The notes under the pieces were generated by a model that saw only the letters and a program-made list of their open reading frames with translations, did not search any database and was not told where the DNA came from. From Methanoregula sp. (GTDB taxonomy: Archaea; Halobacteriota; Methanomicrobia; Methanomicrobiales; Methanospirillaceae), in NCBI GenBank assembly GCA_003136075.1, contig PNBP01000122.1, positions 43,069 through 57,757 on the forward strand: a stretch of 14,689 nt of DNA, in the 5' to 3' direction. Below, one piece after another: positions 7,513-14,183 of the stretch; positions within the stretch are counted from its first letter, which is position 1; each line of letters starts with the position of its first letter. The position numbers and the translations under genes were made by a program.

Positions 7513-9570
7513 ATGGAAAATGATCTTGCGGGTTTCAGGGTTGATTTGCGTTTACTCCTAGAACTGGGAGAACGACTCATTTCAAGAGATGAAATCGCTG
7601 TCGTAGAACTTGTGAAAAACGCATATGATGCAGATGCAAATTCGGTAAAAATTGAAATTGAAAGTGCAAATATTGAAATTTCTGATGATGGGGAGGGAAT
7701 GGATAAATCAGATATATTAGAGGGTTGGTTAACAATTGGAAGTTCTTTTAAAAAACAGCATCTCTCGACAAAAAAGGGGAGACGTGTTTTAGGTGAGAAG
7801 GGCCTTGGTAGATTAGCAATTCTTCGTTTAGGGAAAAAAATTACCATTTTTACTCAGAAAAAAGATCAACCTTGTTTTAGAATTATTATTGACTGGGCGG
7901 ATATTCGAAATAAATTAGTACATTCAAAAAATTATACCGCCCTTGCTGATTTTGATTTGAAAATAGTTCAAGTTACAGATAATATCTTCCCTGAAAATCA
8001 CGGCACGAAAATTCTCATAGAAAAATTGAACAAACCGTGGGATAAAAAGGCGATTGATCATCTGACAACATTTTTATCAAGACTTTTGGAAGAACACGAT
8101 AGAGAAATAATCGAAGACGAAAAAAAATTTAGAATCACATATATCGCGAATGAAAATTTAATTCCTCTCCGTCCTCCGGAAATATTGTTTAATCCTCACT
8201 ATTATCTCGATATCAGCATTGACAGTACGGGTAAATATTCAGGATCTTTAAGTTGGAAAATAGAGAAAGACCAAGGTTCTGAAATCATCGAAGGTCGTAT
8301 TCCTCACGCAAAAAAAGTAAGGGGCGAAACGGAAATTTTCTGGGAAAGCGATCCTGAAAATGGATCAGGACCATTTTCATTTAAGCTAAATGCTTGGGAT
8401 TTAGATGCGAGAGAAATTAAGGTATCGAAGGATTCTCTAAAACTGTGGTCCGGAGTTTCTCTCGTAAAAGATTCAATTCGTGTTATTCAACCTGATTCTG
8501 ACTGGTTAGGATTGGATCTTCGAAGAGTTCAGAATCCAACTACCCGACTTAGTTCAAACCAGGTAATTGGTTCTGTATTTACAAAATCAGAAAATAATCC
8601 CGGCTTGATTGATAAAACTGATCGAGAAGGTTTACTCGACAGCGATTCTTTCAGATTGCTGAAAAAAGCAATTTTTACTTTTTTTGATATTGTTGAAAAA
8701 AAGAGATACAAATTACGTCGTTCAAAAACACTTTCAAAAGGATTTGTTTTCGCGAGTCTGGATACACAGCCACTGAAATTAATGACCAAAGATCTTCCTC
8801 AGGAAAGACAGGAAGAGTTTGAAGAATATATCGACAATTTGGATGCCTATCGTGTGTATGTTGAAGAATGGGCTCTCGGAAGAGACCGAATGGCGACAAT
8901 GGGATTACTTGGGGCAAGGCTGATTCATGAAACCAGAAACGCTCTTGTAAATATTACTGATAGTTATCCCTTAATCAGAAATTCTCTATCAGAAATTCCA
9001 CCAAATATCCGGGATGCAATCGAAAGAATGGTTAGATCCGGTGAATCAATCAAACGAACGTTTAATGAATTAAATCCATTCCTAAAATTCAGACAGAAGA
9101 GAGCTCTCGAAGATATCCATTTTAAAACGATTGTCTCTTCACTCGAATATTTATTCAAACCCGATATTAACCGGAATAAAATCCTGATACAAAATAAAAT
9201 CGATGACAAGATTATATTCAGATCCAACAGAACGGATAGTTTCGTAATTTTTGCCAATCTGCTTGACAATTCAATATACTGGATTGAACAAAATGAACCG
9301 AAAAACCGGATAATTGAATTTCGGGCAATCTCGACAAAAGATAATCTTGTCATTCAGATTGCAGACAGCGGACCTGGCATTGAGTCCGATGATCAAGATT
9401 TAATTTTTGAAACCGGATGGTCCCGAAAATATGAAGGTACGGGACTTGGATTATCAATTGTCAAAGATATCGTCGAATCCTATAACGGAAAAATCCGGGT
9501 AGACAGGGACAGCGAATTGCATGGAGCACTTTTTGAAATTACTTTACCCTTCAAGAAGGGATCATCATGA
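7513..9570 (+). CDS. double-GHKL sensor histidine kinase-like protein
   Basis: A 685-residue soluble protein with two ATP-binding GHKL modules. The N-terminal one is Hsp90/MutL-like: N-box ELVKNAYDAD (32-41), G1 DDGEGM (58-63), G2 GEKGLGR (94-100). The C-terminal one is a complete histidine kinase: H-box LIHETRN with phospho-acceptor H472, N-box ANLLDNS (581-587), G1 DSGPG (from D618), G2 GTGLGLS (642-648). No transmembrane segment or PAS/HAMP domain is seen, so the signal is probably cytoplasmic and may be sensed by the N-terminal ATPase and the middle region. The stop overlaps the next gene's start (ATGA), so it is co-translated with the response regulator. Its position beside a methylase/GHKL cluster suggests a defence sensor; this is inference. 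Confidence 0.92.
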   Translation: MENDLAGFRVDLRLLLELGERLISRDEIAVVELVKNAYDADANSVKIEIESANIEISDDGEGMDKSDILEGWLTIGSSFKKQHLSTKKGRRVLGEKGLGRLAILRLGKKITIFTQKKDQPCFRIIIDWADIRNKLVHSKNYTALADFDLKIVQVTDNIFPENHGTKILIEKLNKPWDKKAIDHLTTFLSRLLEEHDREIIEDEKKFRITYIANENLIPLRPPEILFNPHYYLDISIDSTGKYSGSLSWKIEKDQGSEIIEGRIPHAKKVRGETEIFWESDPENGSGPFSFKLNAWDLDAREIKVSKDSLKLWSGVSLVKDSIRVIQPDSDWLGLDLRRVQNPTTRLSSNQVIGSVFTKSENNPGLIDKTDREGLLDSDSFRLLKKAIFTFFDIVEKKRYKLRRSKTLSKGFVFASLDTQPLKLMTKDLPQERQEEFEEYIDNLDAYRVYVEEWALGRDRMATMGLLGARLIHETRNALVNITDSYPLIRNSLSEIPPNIRDAIERMVRSGESIKRTFNELNPFLKFRQKRALEDIHFKTIVSSLEYLFKPDINRNKILIQNKIDDKIIFRSNRTDSFVIFANLLDNSIYWIEQNEPKNRIIEFRAISTKDNLVIQIADSGPGIESDDQDLIFETGWSRKYEGTGLGLSIVKDIVESYNGKIRVDRDSELHGALFEITLPFKKGSS

Positions 9571-10718
9571 CACTACTTAATGTAGATATTATTGATGACG
9601 AAGCCGATGCCATCGCGCTTAGTACAGATATGACTAATGAGATTATTTCTGAATTAAACACCAATTTTCAAACCCTCGGAGTAACCATTGAATCTAGGAT
9701 CACCCCTTTTACTACTGTGAACGATTACAAAGCAAGTCTCGGTGAAAGATCTCCGGACATTATTATTGTGGATCTCGCATTTGGGACCGCTTTTGATAAA
9801 AGTGGTTGGACAATCATCAATGAAGTAACAAAACGTGAGATTATCCCGGTTGTAGTTTTTTCCGCACATGCTGATGATGCCATTCCTGGGGATGAAATAT
9901 ACAAAAATCTGTTAATTATCAGACAAAAAAAAGGAGAGGGTAATTACAAAGATATATTAAAAAATGTAATCGAATTAAAATTAAATTTTATTCTTGAAAA
10001 GGAGCGTGTGATAAATGAATTTGGTCAGATATCATTAGAAACCTGTAAAAAACTGATCAATGAAACGGAAATTCAAAGAGTAGATAAAAATATTTTATCT
10101 TTTTTGGCACTGACACGACTAACTTCTCTCTTACTTAATATACCTCCAAAAGATGGTTCAAAATTTCCTCCGGAATCGATATTCATCTATCCTCCGTTAA
10201 TTCACAAAACGGTTTCAAAAAATTGTGTTATGTTAGGAGATATTCTGCAATGCCGTGAAGAAGGTGATCTAAAAGGGCTCTGGTTCGTTTGTTCTCCATC
10301 TTGTGATCTTGTATTCAATGACGCTGGTGATCGAAAGCATAAAGTGAATGATATCTTATTATTACCCTGTTATCACAATCCCACTGAAATCCGATCCTTC
10401 ACTGGTAAACCAATTGGATCAATAAAAGAATCTCTTAAAACAAGCTTAAAAAATAAGACTTCCAAAATATTAAAATGTCCACGAAAAATTTTTTCCAGTC
10501 CTTATTTATTACTTTATTTTAAAGAATATCGAACGGTTCCATATGATCTGATAAAAACATCACTTGAAAACAACTCTTGGGAAAAAATTGCTTCAGTTGC
10601 CACACCCTATGCAGAGAGTATGCAAAATTTGTTTATTCATGATTTTTCGAGAATTGGAACTCCGGATACAACTTCAGATGAAGAAGAGCAAGATTGGATT
10701 ACGAATTTTTTAAGATAG
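9567..10718 (+). CDS. response regulator with uncharacterised C-terminal effector domain
   Basis: A 383-residue partner of the kinase, with a four-base start/stop overlap. The receiver domain (about 1-135) is complete: acidic pocket D10/D11/E12 in DIIDDEAD, phospho-acceptor D69 in IIIVDLAFG, S99 in VVFSAHA, and the conserved Lys in IIRQKKG (K121 or K122). The rest (about 150-383) is not a DNA-binding domain I recognise. It contains FVCSPSCDLVF and ends in ATPYAESMQNLF and SRIGTPD, a layout I associate with an uncharacterised family beside GHKL proteins. No nuclease or NADase motif is evident. I infer that phosphorylation of D69 controls this domain. AT-rich codon use suggests recent acquisition. 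Confidence 0.88.
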   Translation: MTLLNVDIIDDEADAIALSTDMTNEIISELNTNFQTLGVTIESRITPFTTVNDYKASLGERSPDIIIVDLAFGTAFDKSGWTIINEVTKREIIPVVVFSAHADDAIPGDEIYKNLLIIRQKKGEGNYKDILKNVIELKLNFILEKERVINEFGQISLETCKKLINETEIQRVDKNILSFLALTRLTSLLLNIPPKDGSKFPPESIFIYPPLIHKTVSKNCVMLGDILQCREEGDLKGLWFVCSPSCDLVFNDAGDRKHKVNDILLLPCYHNPTEIRSFTGKPIGSIKESLKTSLKNKTSKILKCPRKIFSSPYLLLYFKEYRTVPYDLIKTSLENNSWEKIASVATPYAESMQNLFIHDFSRIGTPDTTSDEEEQDWITNFLR

Positions 10719-10740
10719 ATCATTTTTTTTTTAAATTTTG
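10719..10740 (+). terminator. oligo-T terminator after the kinase/regulator operon
   Basis: A run of ten T at 10723-10732, starting a few bases after the TAG of the response regulator and followed by more T-rich DNA, fits archaeal oligo-T termination. No strong hairpin precedes it. Confidence 0.6.
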
Positions 10741-10807
10741 TGTTTGTTTCATATCAATTCGATTTATAAAATGAGTCGCTCTACAATAACCAGGAGATCA
10801 AATCTAA

Positions 10808-11179
10808 ATGAACCGTGGAGAACACGTTTTTATTGGAATAATAATTTTCTTTGTGTATAATTTTTTCAATAATACGTTAATTAATACCATTCTTAAACCT
10901 GTGATTGGAATTTCAATTAGCAGTTCTTGGCTAATTGGTATTGGTATTGCAATAATTGGCTCAATTTTGCCAGATATTCTAGAACCTGCGACACATTGGA
11001 CACACAGGAGCAGATGTCACAGTAAAAATACCTTAAAAGTAACTGAATGCACTTTTGCAATAACTGCTATCATAGGTTTATTTACTCCAATATTCTATTA
11101 CGGTTCATGTTTTTTTCTTGGGTATGTGTTCCATCTTTTAGCCGACAGCACAACCAAAATCGGACTTCCCGATAATTAA
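10808..11179 (+). CDS. YdjM-like (DUF457) integral membrane, metal-dependent hydrolase family protein
   Basis: A 123-residue, very hydrophobic protein with about three or four membrane segments (roughly 7-28, 38-54, 82-96, 97-112). The polar residues match the YdjM/DUF457 pattern: H6 in GEHVFIG, LPDILEP (54-60), a His cluster HWTHRSRCHS (63-72), and FHLLAD (108-113). In the family these residues are taken to bind metal at the membrane; the substrate is unknown. AGGAG (10792-10796) precedes the ATG by 11 bases. It is separated from the response regulator by a T-run, so it probably has its own transcript. Its AT-rich composition matches the kinase pair, so it may have arrived with the island. 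It is shorter than many family members but appears complete. Confidence 0.72.
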   Translation: MNRGEHVFIGIIIFFVYNFFNNTLINTILKPVIGISISSSWLIGIGIAIIGSILPDILEPATHWTHRSRCHSKNTLKVTECTFAITAIIGLFTPIFYYGSCFFLGYVFHLLADSTTKIGLPDN

Positions 11180-11241
11180 ATTTAAATTTTATTTGTGCCA
11201 CTCGGATTTTCATTAAATACAAGATAAAATGACTTAAATTT

Positions 11242-11315
11242 CCGGGGTCAAGCCCACGCGGCGAGGGGCGAAGCCCCTTATGAGCGTAACACCCCACGCT
11301 TCGCTACAACCCCCC
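11242..11315 (+). repeat. GC-rich intergenic repeat, middle copy
   Basis: This copy contains the 20-base core caagcccacgcggcgagggg (11249-11268), then a small hairpin GGGGC-GAA-GCCCC (11265-11277), then gagcgtaacaccccacgc and acaacccccc (11306-11315). The first 48 bases match the left copy in inverted orientation; the full 74 bases align loosely with 12520-12594. It lies between the YdjM-like gene and the membrane protein gene at 11358. Confidence 0.85.
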
Positions 11316-11357
11316 ATTTCCGTAAAACCCATAATCCCATCCCGCCAAAATCAGATT

Positions 11358-11741
11358 ATGCCCCCAATCCTCCGCGACACCGCAGGCCTCGGCATTTTCT
11401 TCTGGCTCATCGGGTACCTCGCGTCAATGGTCTTGTATTTCACGCCGCTCTCACCCATCATGGGCTGGGTCCTCCTGGTGGTCTTTACCCCGTTTACCCT
11501 CCTTGTCACGTGGTGGTGGTTTGTGAACCGGGAACGCCTCCCCCTGCAGTATTATGCCGGCGTCGGTGGTGCCTGGATGCTGATCGCGGTCGTGCTCGAC
11601 TACCTGTTCATCGTCCAGCTGTTCAACACTGCGACCTATTACGCCCCGGATGTTTTCCTGTACTATGCACTGGTGTTCCTCATACCCGTCGGAGTTGGCT
11701 GGTACCTGGGCCGGGCAGGACCGGCGGCACACGCCGGGTGA
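11358..11741 (+). CDS. small four-helix membrane protein, unknown function
   Basis: A 127-residue hydrophobic protein starting MPPILRDTAG. Four membrane segments are likely (about 10-30, 33-52, 66-90, 99-119), with a short charged loop VNRERLP between the second and third. There is no catalytic motif. I start at ATG 11358, where the transmembrane protein proper begins; a longer frame from 11280 would be encoded by the GC-rich repeat and is unlikely. The DNA here is clearly more GC-rich than the island just before it, so this looks like resident chromosome. The family is familiar as hypothetical membrane proteins of Methanomicrobiales, but I cannot name a function. Confidence 0.7.
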   Translation: MPPILRDTAGLGIFFWLIGYLASMVLYFTPLSPIMGWVLLVVFTPFTLLVTWWWFVNRERLPLQYYAGVGGAWMLIAVVLDYLFIVQLFNTATYYAPDVFLYYALVFLIPVGVGWYLGRAGPAAHAG

Positions 11742-11802
11742 TGGAGCGGGAGAAGATTTTCCGGTGCAGGAAAGTATCAATTCCTCCTCTCCCCCGGCTC
11801 AA

Positions 11803-11823
11803 AGTTATATATAGTTATATAAC
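11803..11823 (+). promoter_or_regulatory. TATA box with nested repeats before the wHTH/RelE-like module
   Basis: AGTTATAT occurs twice (11803-11810 and 11813-11820), and the second copy is part of a perfect palindrome GTTATATAAC (11814-11823). The TATA core of the first copy lies about 27 bases before ATG 11836, the right spacing for a leaderless archaeal transcript. The palindrome overlaps the expected TBP/TFB site and would suit autorepression by the module's own wHTH protein; that is inference. Confidence 0.6.
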
Positions 11824-11835
11824 AAAAATTATCTC

Positions 11836-12108
11836 ATGACATCGGAATCAAAAGCGATACATTCGCCACAGCTTGACACCGTTCTGATGGTCGAATCATT
11901 CATAAAAGAACACAGCGGGGAGTTCAAGAAACGGGCACTATGGGAAAGCCTGCCCAAGAGAATGATGTACCAGACGTTCTCGGTCGTCATCGGGTACCTG
12001 CAGGACTCCGGGAAGATCGCAATAGATCCCGAGGGAAAAATTTGCTGGATTTACAATCCGGAACTTATAAAACGGTATCTTGATAATGCTAACCTGAAGA
12101 TCCAATGA
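11836..12108 (+). CDS. wHTH-like antitoxin/regulator of a RelE-type module
   Basis: A 90-residue basic protein. The middle (about 16-62) reads like a winged helix: FIKEHSGEFKKRALWESLP, MMYQTFSVVIGYLQDSGKIAID, and a wing ending in KICWIY. It overlaps the start of the RelE-like gene by four bases (ATGA), the usual antitoxin-first arrangement. A TATA box with a palindrome sits just upstream, fitting autoregulation. No membrane segment is present. It could also be a plain transcription regulator, but the strict coupling to a RelE-like partner makes the antitoxin role the best reading. Confidence 0.72.
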   Translation: MTSESKAIHSPQLDTVLMVESFIKEHSGEFKKRALWESLPKRMMYQTFSVVIGYLQDSGKIAIDPEGKICWIYNPELIKRYLDNANLKIQ

Positions 12109-12431
12109 AGGCGGCCCTTTTTTTTATCGATGAACAGACCCGCCAGGCTTTTTCTGGACTCAACTCCGGCAAAGCAGAGGAAAAAGAACTTTTTAGGGAA
12201 CTAAAAACCGCTTTTGATGCGATTGCGCTTGACGCATTTTGTGGCATTCAGGTCCCCAAGCGACTGACCCCCAAATCCTATTCCCACTACGGGATTGACA
12301 ACCTCTGGAAATATAATTTTCACAAGAGCTGGCGACTTATGTACACGGTTGCCGGAGACGGCGAGAATGTGATTGCGTTAATCATCGAATGGCTGCCGCA
12401 TAAAGAGTACGAGCGAAGGTTCGGTTATTAA
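12105..12431 (+). CDS. RelE/ParE-superfamily toxin
   Basis: A 108-residue protein with features of archaeal RelE-like toxins: an N-terminal helical part, VPKRLTPKSY (50-59), the core LWKYNFHKSWRLMYTV (67-82), and the C-terminal IIEWLPHKEYERRFGY (93-108). Basic and aromatic residues in the last two blocks are where this family usually places residues that bind or cleave ribosome-bound mRNA; I have not tied them to specific catalytic positions. It is translationally coupled to the wHTH protein upstream. T-rich DNA after the stop (about 12444-12450) may end the transcript. Confidence 0.82.
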   Translation: MKAALFFIDEQTRQAFSGLNSGKAEEKELFRELKTAFDAIALDAFCGIQVPKRLTPKSYSHYGIDNLWKYNFHKSWRLMYTVAGDGENVIALIIEWLPHKEYERRFGY

Positions 12432-12741
12432 AAATCCAAAATTCTTTTTGTAAAGCCCTGATACAAAACACTAAAAGTGTCGCCGATGCATTTTCGCGAC
12501 AACTCACCAACTCTTGGCGCGAGCCCACGTTGGCAGGGGGGGGTCAGATCTATACTTACGCGTCAATACCCCCGCTTTCCCGGCACAACCCCCCGGATCC
12601 CGTCTCTCGCATCCGGCACATATCCGCCATTTTAAAAAAATATGTTACCATGGCTACACTTTAGTGACCGCCCGGTCGCCGCACGGGCACCCCAACTCCG
12701 GTACCGCAAAACTAATCCCATGAAACGGACAACTAACCATA
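12432..12741. other. 310-bp intergenic region
   Basis: Contains a T-run after the RelE-like gene, the degenerate GC-rich repeat at 12520-12594, and a TATA-like TTTAAAAAAATATG near 12632-12645, which could start transcription toward the MazF module about 100 bases downstream. No RNA gene or convincing coding region is visible. Confidence 0.5.
12520..12594 (+). repeat. GC-rich intergenic repeat, right degenerate copy
   Basis: Aligns with 11249-11315: gagcccacg, then agggg, then gcgtcaatac and gcacaacccccc in the same order, with substitutions and small insertions between. It has lost the GGGGC-GAA-GCCCC hairpin. Like the middle copy, it lies upstream of a plus-strand gene. Confidence 0.6.
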
Positions 12742-12930
12742 ATGACAGCGCAGGCAGCTTCACGGGCACCAACGGATCATCCTGCAAAAAAGAACACCGC
12801 CCGGCAAAAAAAGACCGATAAGCAAGGCAAGAATGCCCTGACCGCACTATCAGAGTACTCCCTTTCTGAATTTCTTGAAAATGAACCCGACCTTTACTCT
12901 GTATCGGACCTGAAAGTGCGGTACAAATGA
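12742..12930 (+). CDS. antitoxin of the MazF-type module
   Basis: A 62-residue protein with a Lys/Ala-rich, probably disordered N-terminal half (KKNTARQKKTDKQGKN) and a C-terminal stretch LSEFLENEPDLYSVSDLKVRYK. It is placed directly before, and overlaps by four bases (ATGA), a MazF/PemK-type gene. Small, tail-acting antitoxins commonly occupy this position and block the MazF active site. I see no ribbon-helix-helix or AbrB domain, so family assignment rests on context. The start is uncertain; no strong ribosome-binding site precedes it. Confidence 0.65.
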   Translation: MTAQAASRAPTDHPAKKNTARQKKTDKQGKNALTALSEYSLSEFLENEPDLYSVSDLKVRYK

Positions 12931-13256
12931 AAGCAAAAATTGTTCTCGTTCATTTCCCTTTTACCGATCTTTCCGGCTCAAAGCTCCGGCCGGCACTCGT
13001 TATCCATGAAAGTGAACAGGATGTTATTGTGGCATTTATTTCTTCAAAAATCCCCTCATCTCTCCAAAAATCCGATCTGCTCATAATGACGGATCACCCG
13101 GCATTCCGGTCAACCGGCCTGAAAATTTCATCGGTCATAAAATTCGACAAAATTGCCACATTATCAAAGACACTCATCGAAGGTGAGACGGGAGAAATTC
13201 TCCCTGGCCTTGCTGATGAATGCAATACCATCATGCATCATCTTTTTCATTTCTGA
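12927..13256 (+). CDS. MazF/PemK-family mRNA interferase toxin
   Basis: A 109-residue protein. The N-terminal block KIVLVHFPFTDLSGSKLRPALVI has the MazF hallmark: a short strand, a loop with GSKLRP, and the conserved Arg (R21) before the PALVI strand. The middle (FISSKIPSS) and the later TGLKISSVIKFDKIATLSKTLI match the second half of the fold, where a Ser/Thr contributes to catalysis. The family cleaves single-stranded mRNA at short sites. It is coupled to the small upstream ORF. Length and motifs suggest an intact toxin. Confidence 0.85.
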   Translation: MKAKIVLVHFPFTDLSGSKLRPALVIHESEQDVIVAFISSKIPSSLQKSDLLIMTDHPAFRSTGLKISSVIKFDKIATLSKTLIEGETGEILPGLADECNTIMHHLFHF

Positions 13257-13594
13257 CCCGGCCCCTTATTATTTCTTTTAAATTATGGCCACCACGCTTC
13301 AAAGGCGTGCGATGAGTAAGTCCGGGCCGCCGGACAATAATCATCGATAAAAAAAGTAACACTGACATTTGATTATTTTAAAGGTCCACAGAAATGATTA
13401 ATGAACCCTTCCCTACTTCGTCCCATCCACCTCAGGGTGGCATCATTCTTTTCGGGAAGGACTTACTCACTGATAGACACATATGCAGTGCAATATTAAT
13501 AAATTTCTCTTGGATACTATGAAAAATTCCCGTTACAAAAGAATTATCGCTCCGTGTTTAGCACAGTACAATACAATATCCCGGATGTGCTTTC
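13257..13594. other. 338-bp intergenic region with several nested inverted repeats
   Basis: There is no long gene here. Strong pairings on the plus strand are: GTCCGG-GCCG-CCGGAC (13320-13335) inside CGATGA/TCATCG (13310-13315 with 13341-13346); CCACC-TCAG-GGTGG (13427-13440) inside CCTTCCC/GGGAAGG (13407-13413 with 13454-13460); and TGAGTAAGTCC (13313-13323) with GGACTTACTCA (13459-13469), which would compete with the first hairpin. An AT-rich TATA-like stretch at about 13490-13506 may drive hicBA or a short RNA. I recognise no known RNA family. Confidence 0.55.
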
Positions 13595-13819
13595 ATGCTC
13601 GTCAAATTTGAAATATATTATGATAGCAAATACTGGTGCGGCCGGGGCATCGGTGTCGATATTTTCACGCAAGGGAAAACTCTCGATGAGCTGATGGTAA
13701 ATATCCGTGAAGCTGTCGAGCTCCACTTTTATGAAGAACTGGGTAAAGGGGAGAGTATCCGTATCCTCTCTATTTCTGAAACCGAGGTAGGTACTGTTGC
13801 CCGGGCTTCCGGTTGTTAG
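13595..13819 (+). CDS. hicB: HicB-like antitoxin
   Basis: A 74-residue protein of the short HicB type. It has an alternating strand pattern at the start (MLVKFEIYYDSKYWCGRGIGVDIFTQGKTLDELMVNIREAVELHF), typical of the degenerate RNase H-like fold that covers HicA. There is no appended DNA-binding domain, as in the DUF1902-like short forms. The 3' end overlaps the hicA start by seven bases, in antitoxin-first order. A TATA-like stretch near 13490 lies about 100 bases upstream, with a 30-codon ORF (13519-13611) between that is of doubtful meaning. Confidence 0.85.
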   Translation: MLVKFEIYYDSKYWCGRGIGVDIFTQGKTLDELMVNIREAVELHFYEELGKGESIRILSISETEVGTVARASGC

Positions 13820-14046
13820 CGAAAAAAGATCTCATCAAGGTCTTTTTTAAACTCGGGTATCATCTTGTCCGGCAGCGGGGCAGCCATGCCCAACTCAGAT
13901 GCAGTACGCCTGCCGGGGAGCATACGATCACTATTCCGATGCATGATGAGATTGCGCCCGGTACATTGAACGATATACTCTCGAAAGTTGCGATCTGGAA
14001 AGGGATATCAAAAGATGAATTGACCCGGATGCTCAGTCGCGGATAA
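13813..14046 (+). CDS. hicA: HicA-like mRNA interferase toxin
   Basis: A 77-residue protein with a double-stranded-RNA-binding-like fold. It has LIKVFFKLGYHLVRQRGSHAQLRC with the catalytic His of the GSH motif (H25), TITIPMHDEIAPGTLNDILSKV, and the C-terminal helix SKDELTRML. HicA cleaves mRNA and is neutralised by HicB. The start is a TTG at 13813 inside the end of hicB; no ATG or GTG is available nearby in this frame, and starting here gives the usual HicA length. It ends at 14046 and is followed by terminator-like palindromes. Confidence 0.88.
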   Translation: MLAKKDLIKVFFKLGYHLVRQRGSHAQLRCSTPAGEHTITIPMHDEIAPGTLNDILSKVAIWKGISKDELTRMLSRG

Positions 14047-14141
14047 ATCAATCAAAGAAAGATTTACGACATTTTTTTAACGGGCAGATAGTTTCCCCAT
14101 CCGGTTCTTTAAAAAATCCGGATAAAACGGTTAAGCCCTGC

Positions 14142-14176
14142 CGGGTTTTTAAAAACCCGTCGAATTCCACGGGTTT
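14142..14176. terminator. palindrome and hairpin between hicA and the convergent antitoxin
   Basis: CGGGTTTTTAAAAACCCG (14142-14159) is a perfect 18-base palindrome. Overlapping it, AAACCCGT (14153-14160) pairs with ACGGGTTT (14169-14176) across an eight-base loop. On the minus strand the second hairpin is followed by T-rich DNA just after the antitoxin stop. The position between two convergent genes fits a bidirectional terminator. Confidence 0.6.
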
Positions 14177-14183
14177 AAAACGG

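Noticed and set aside
7513..10718. Assignment to the known Detocs system
   Set aside because: The kinase lacks visible TPR repeats, there is no DtcB-like gene, and the regulator's C-terminus does not look like the nucleoside phosphorylase-type effector of DtcC.
11280..11357. Longer start of the membrane protein
   Set aside because: The added residues come from the intergenic repeat.
13309..13366. C/D box small RNA
   Set aside because: A GATGA and a CTGA occur at suitable distance, but the C box is imperfect and no C'/D' boxes are present.
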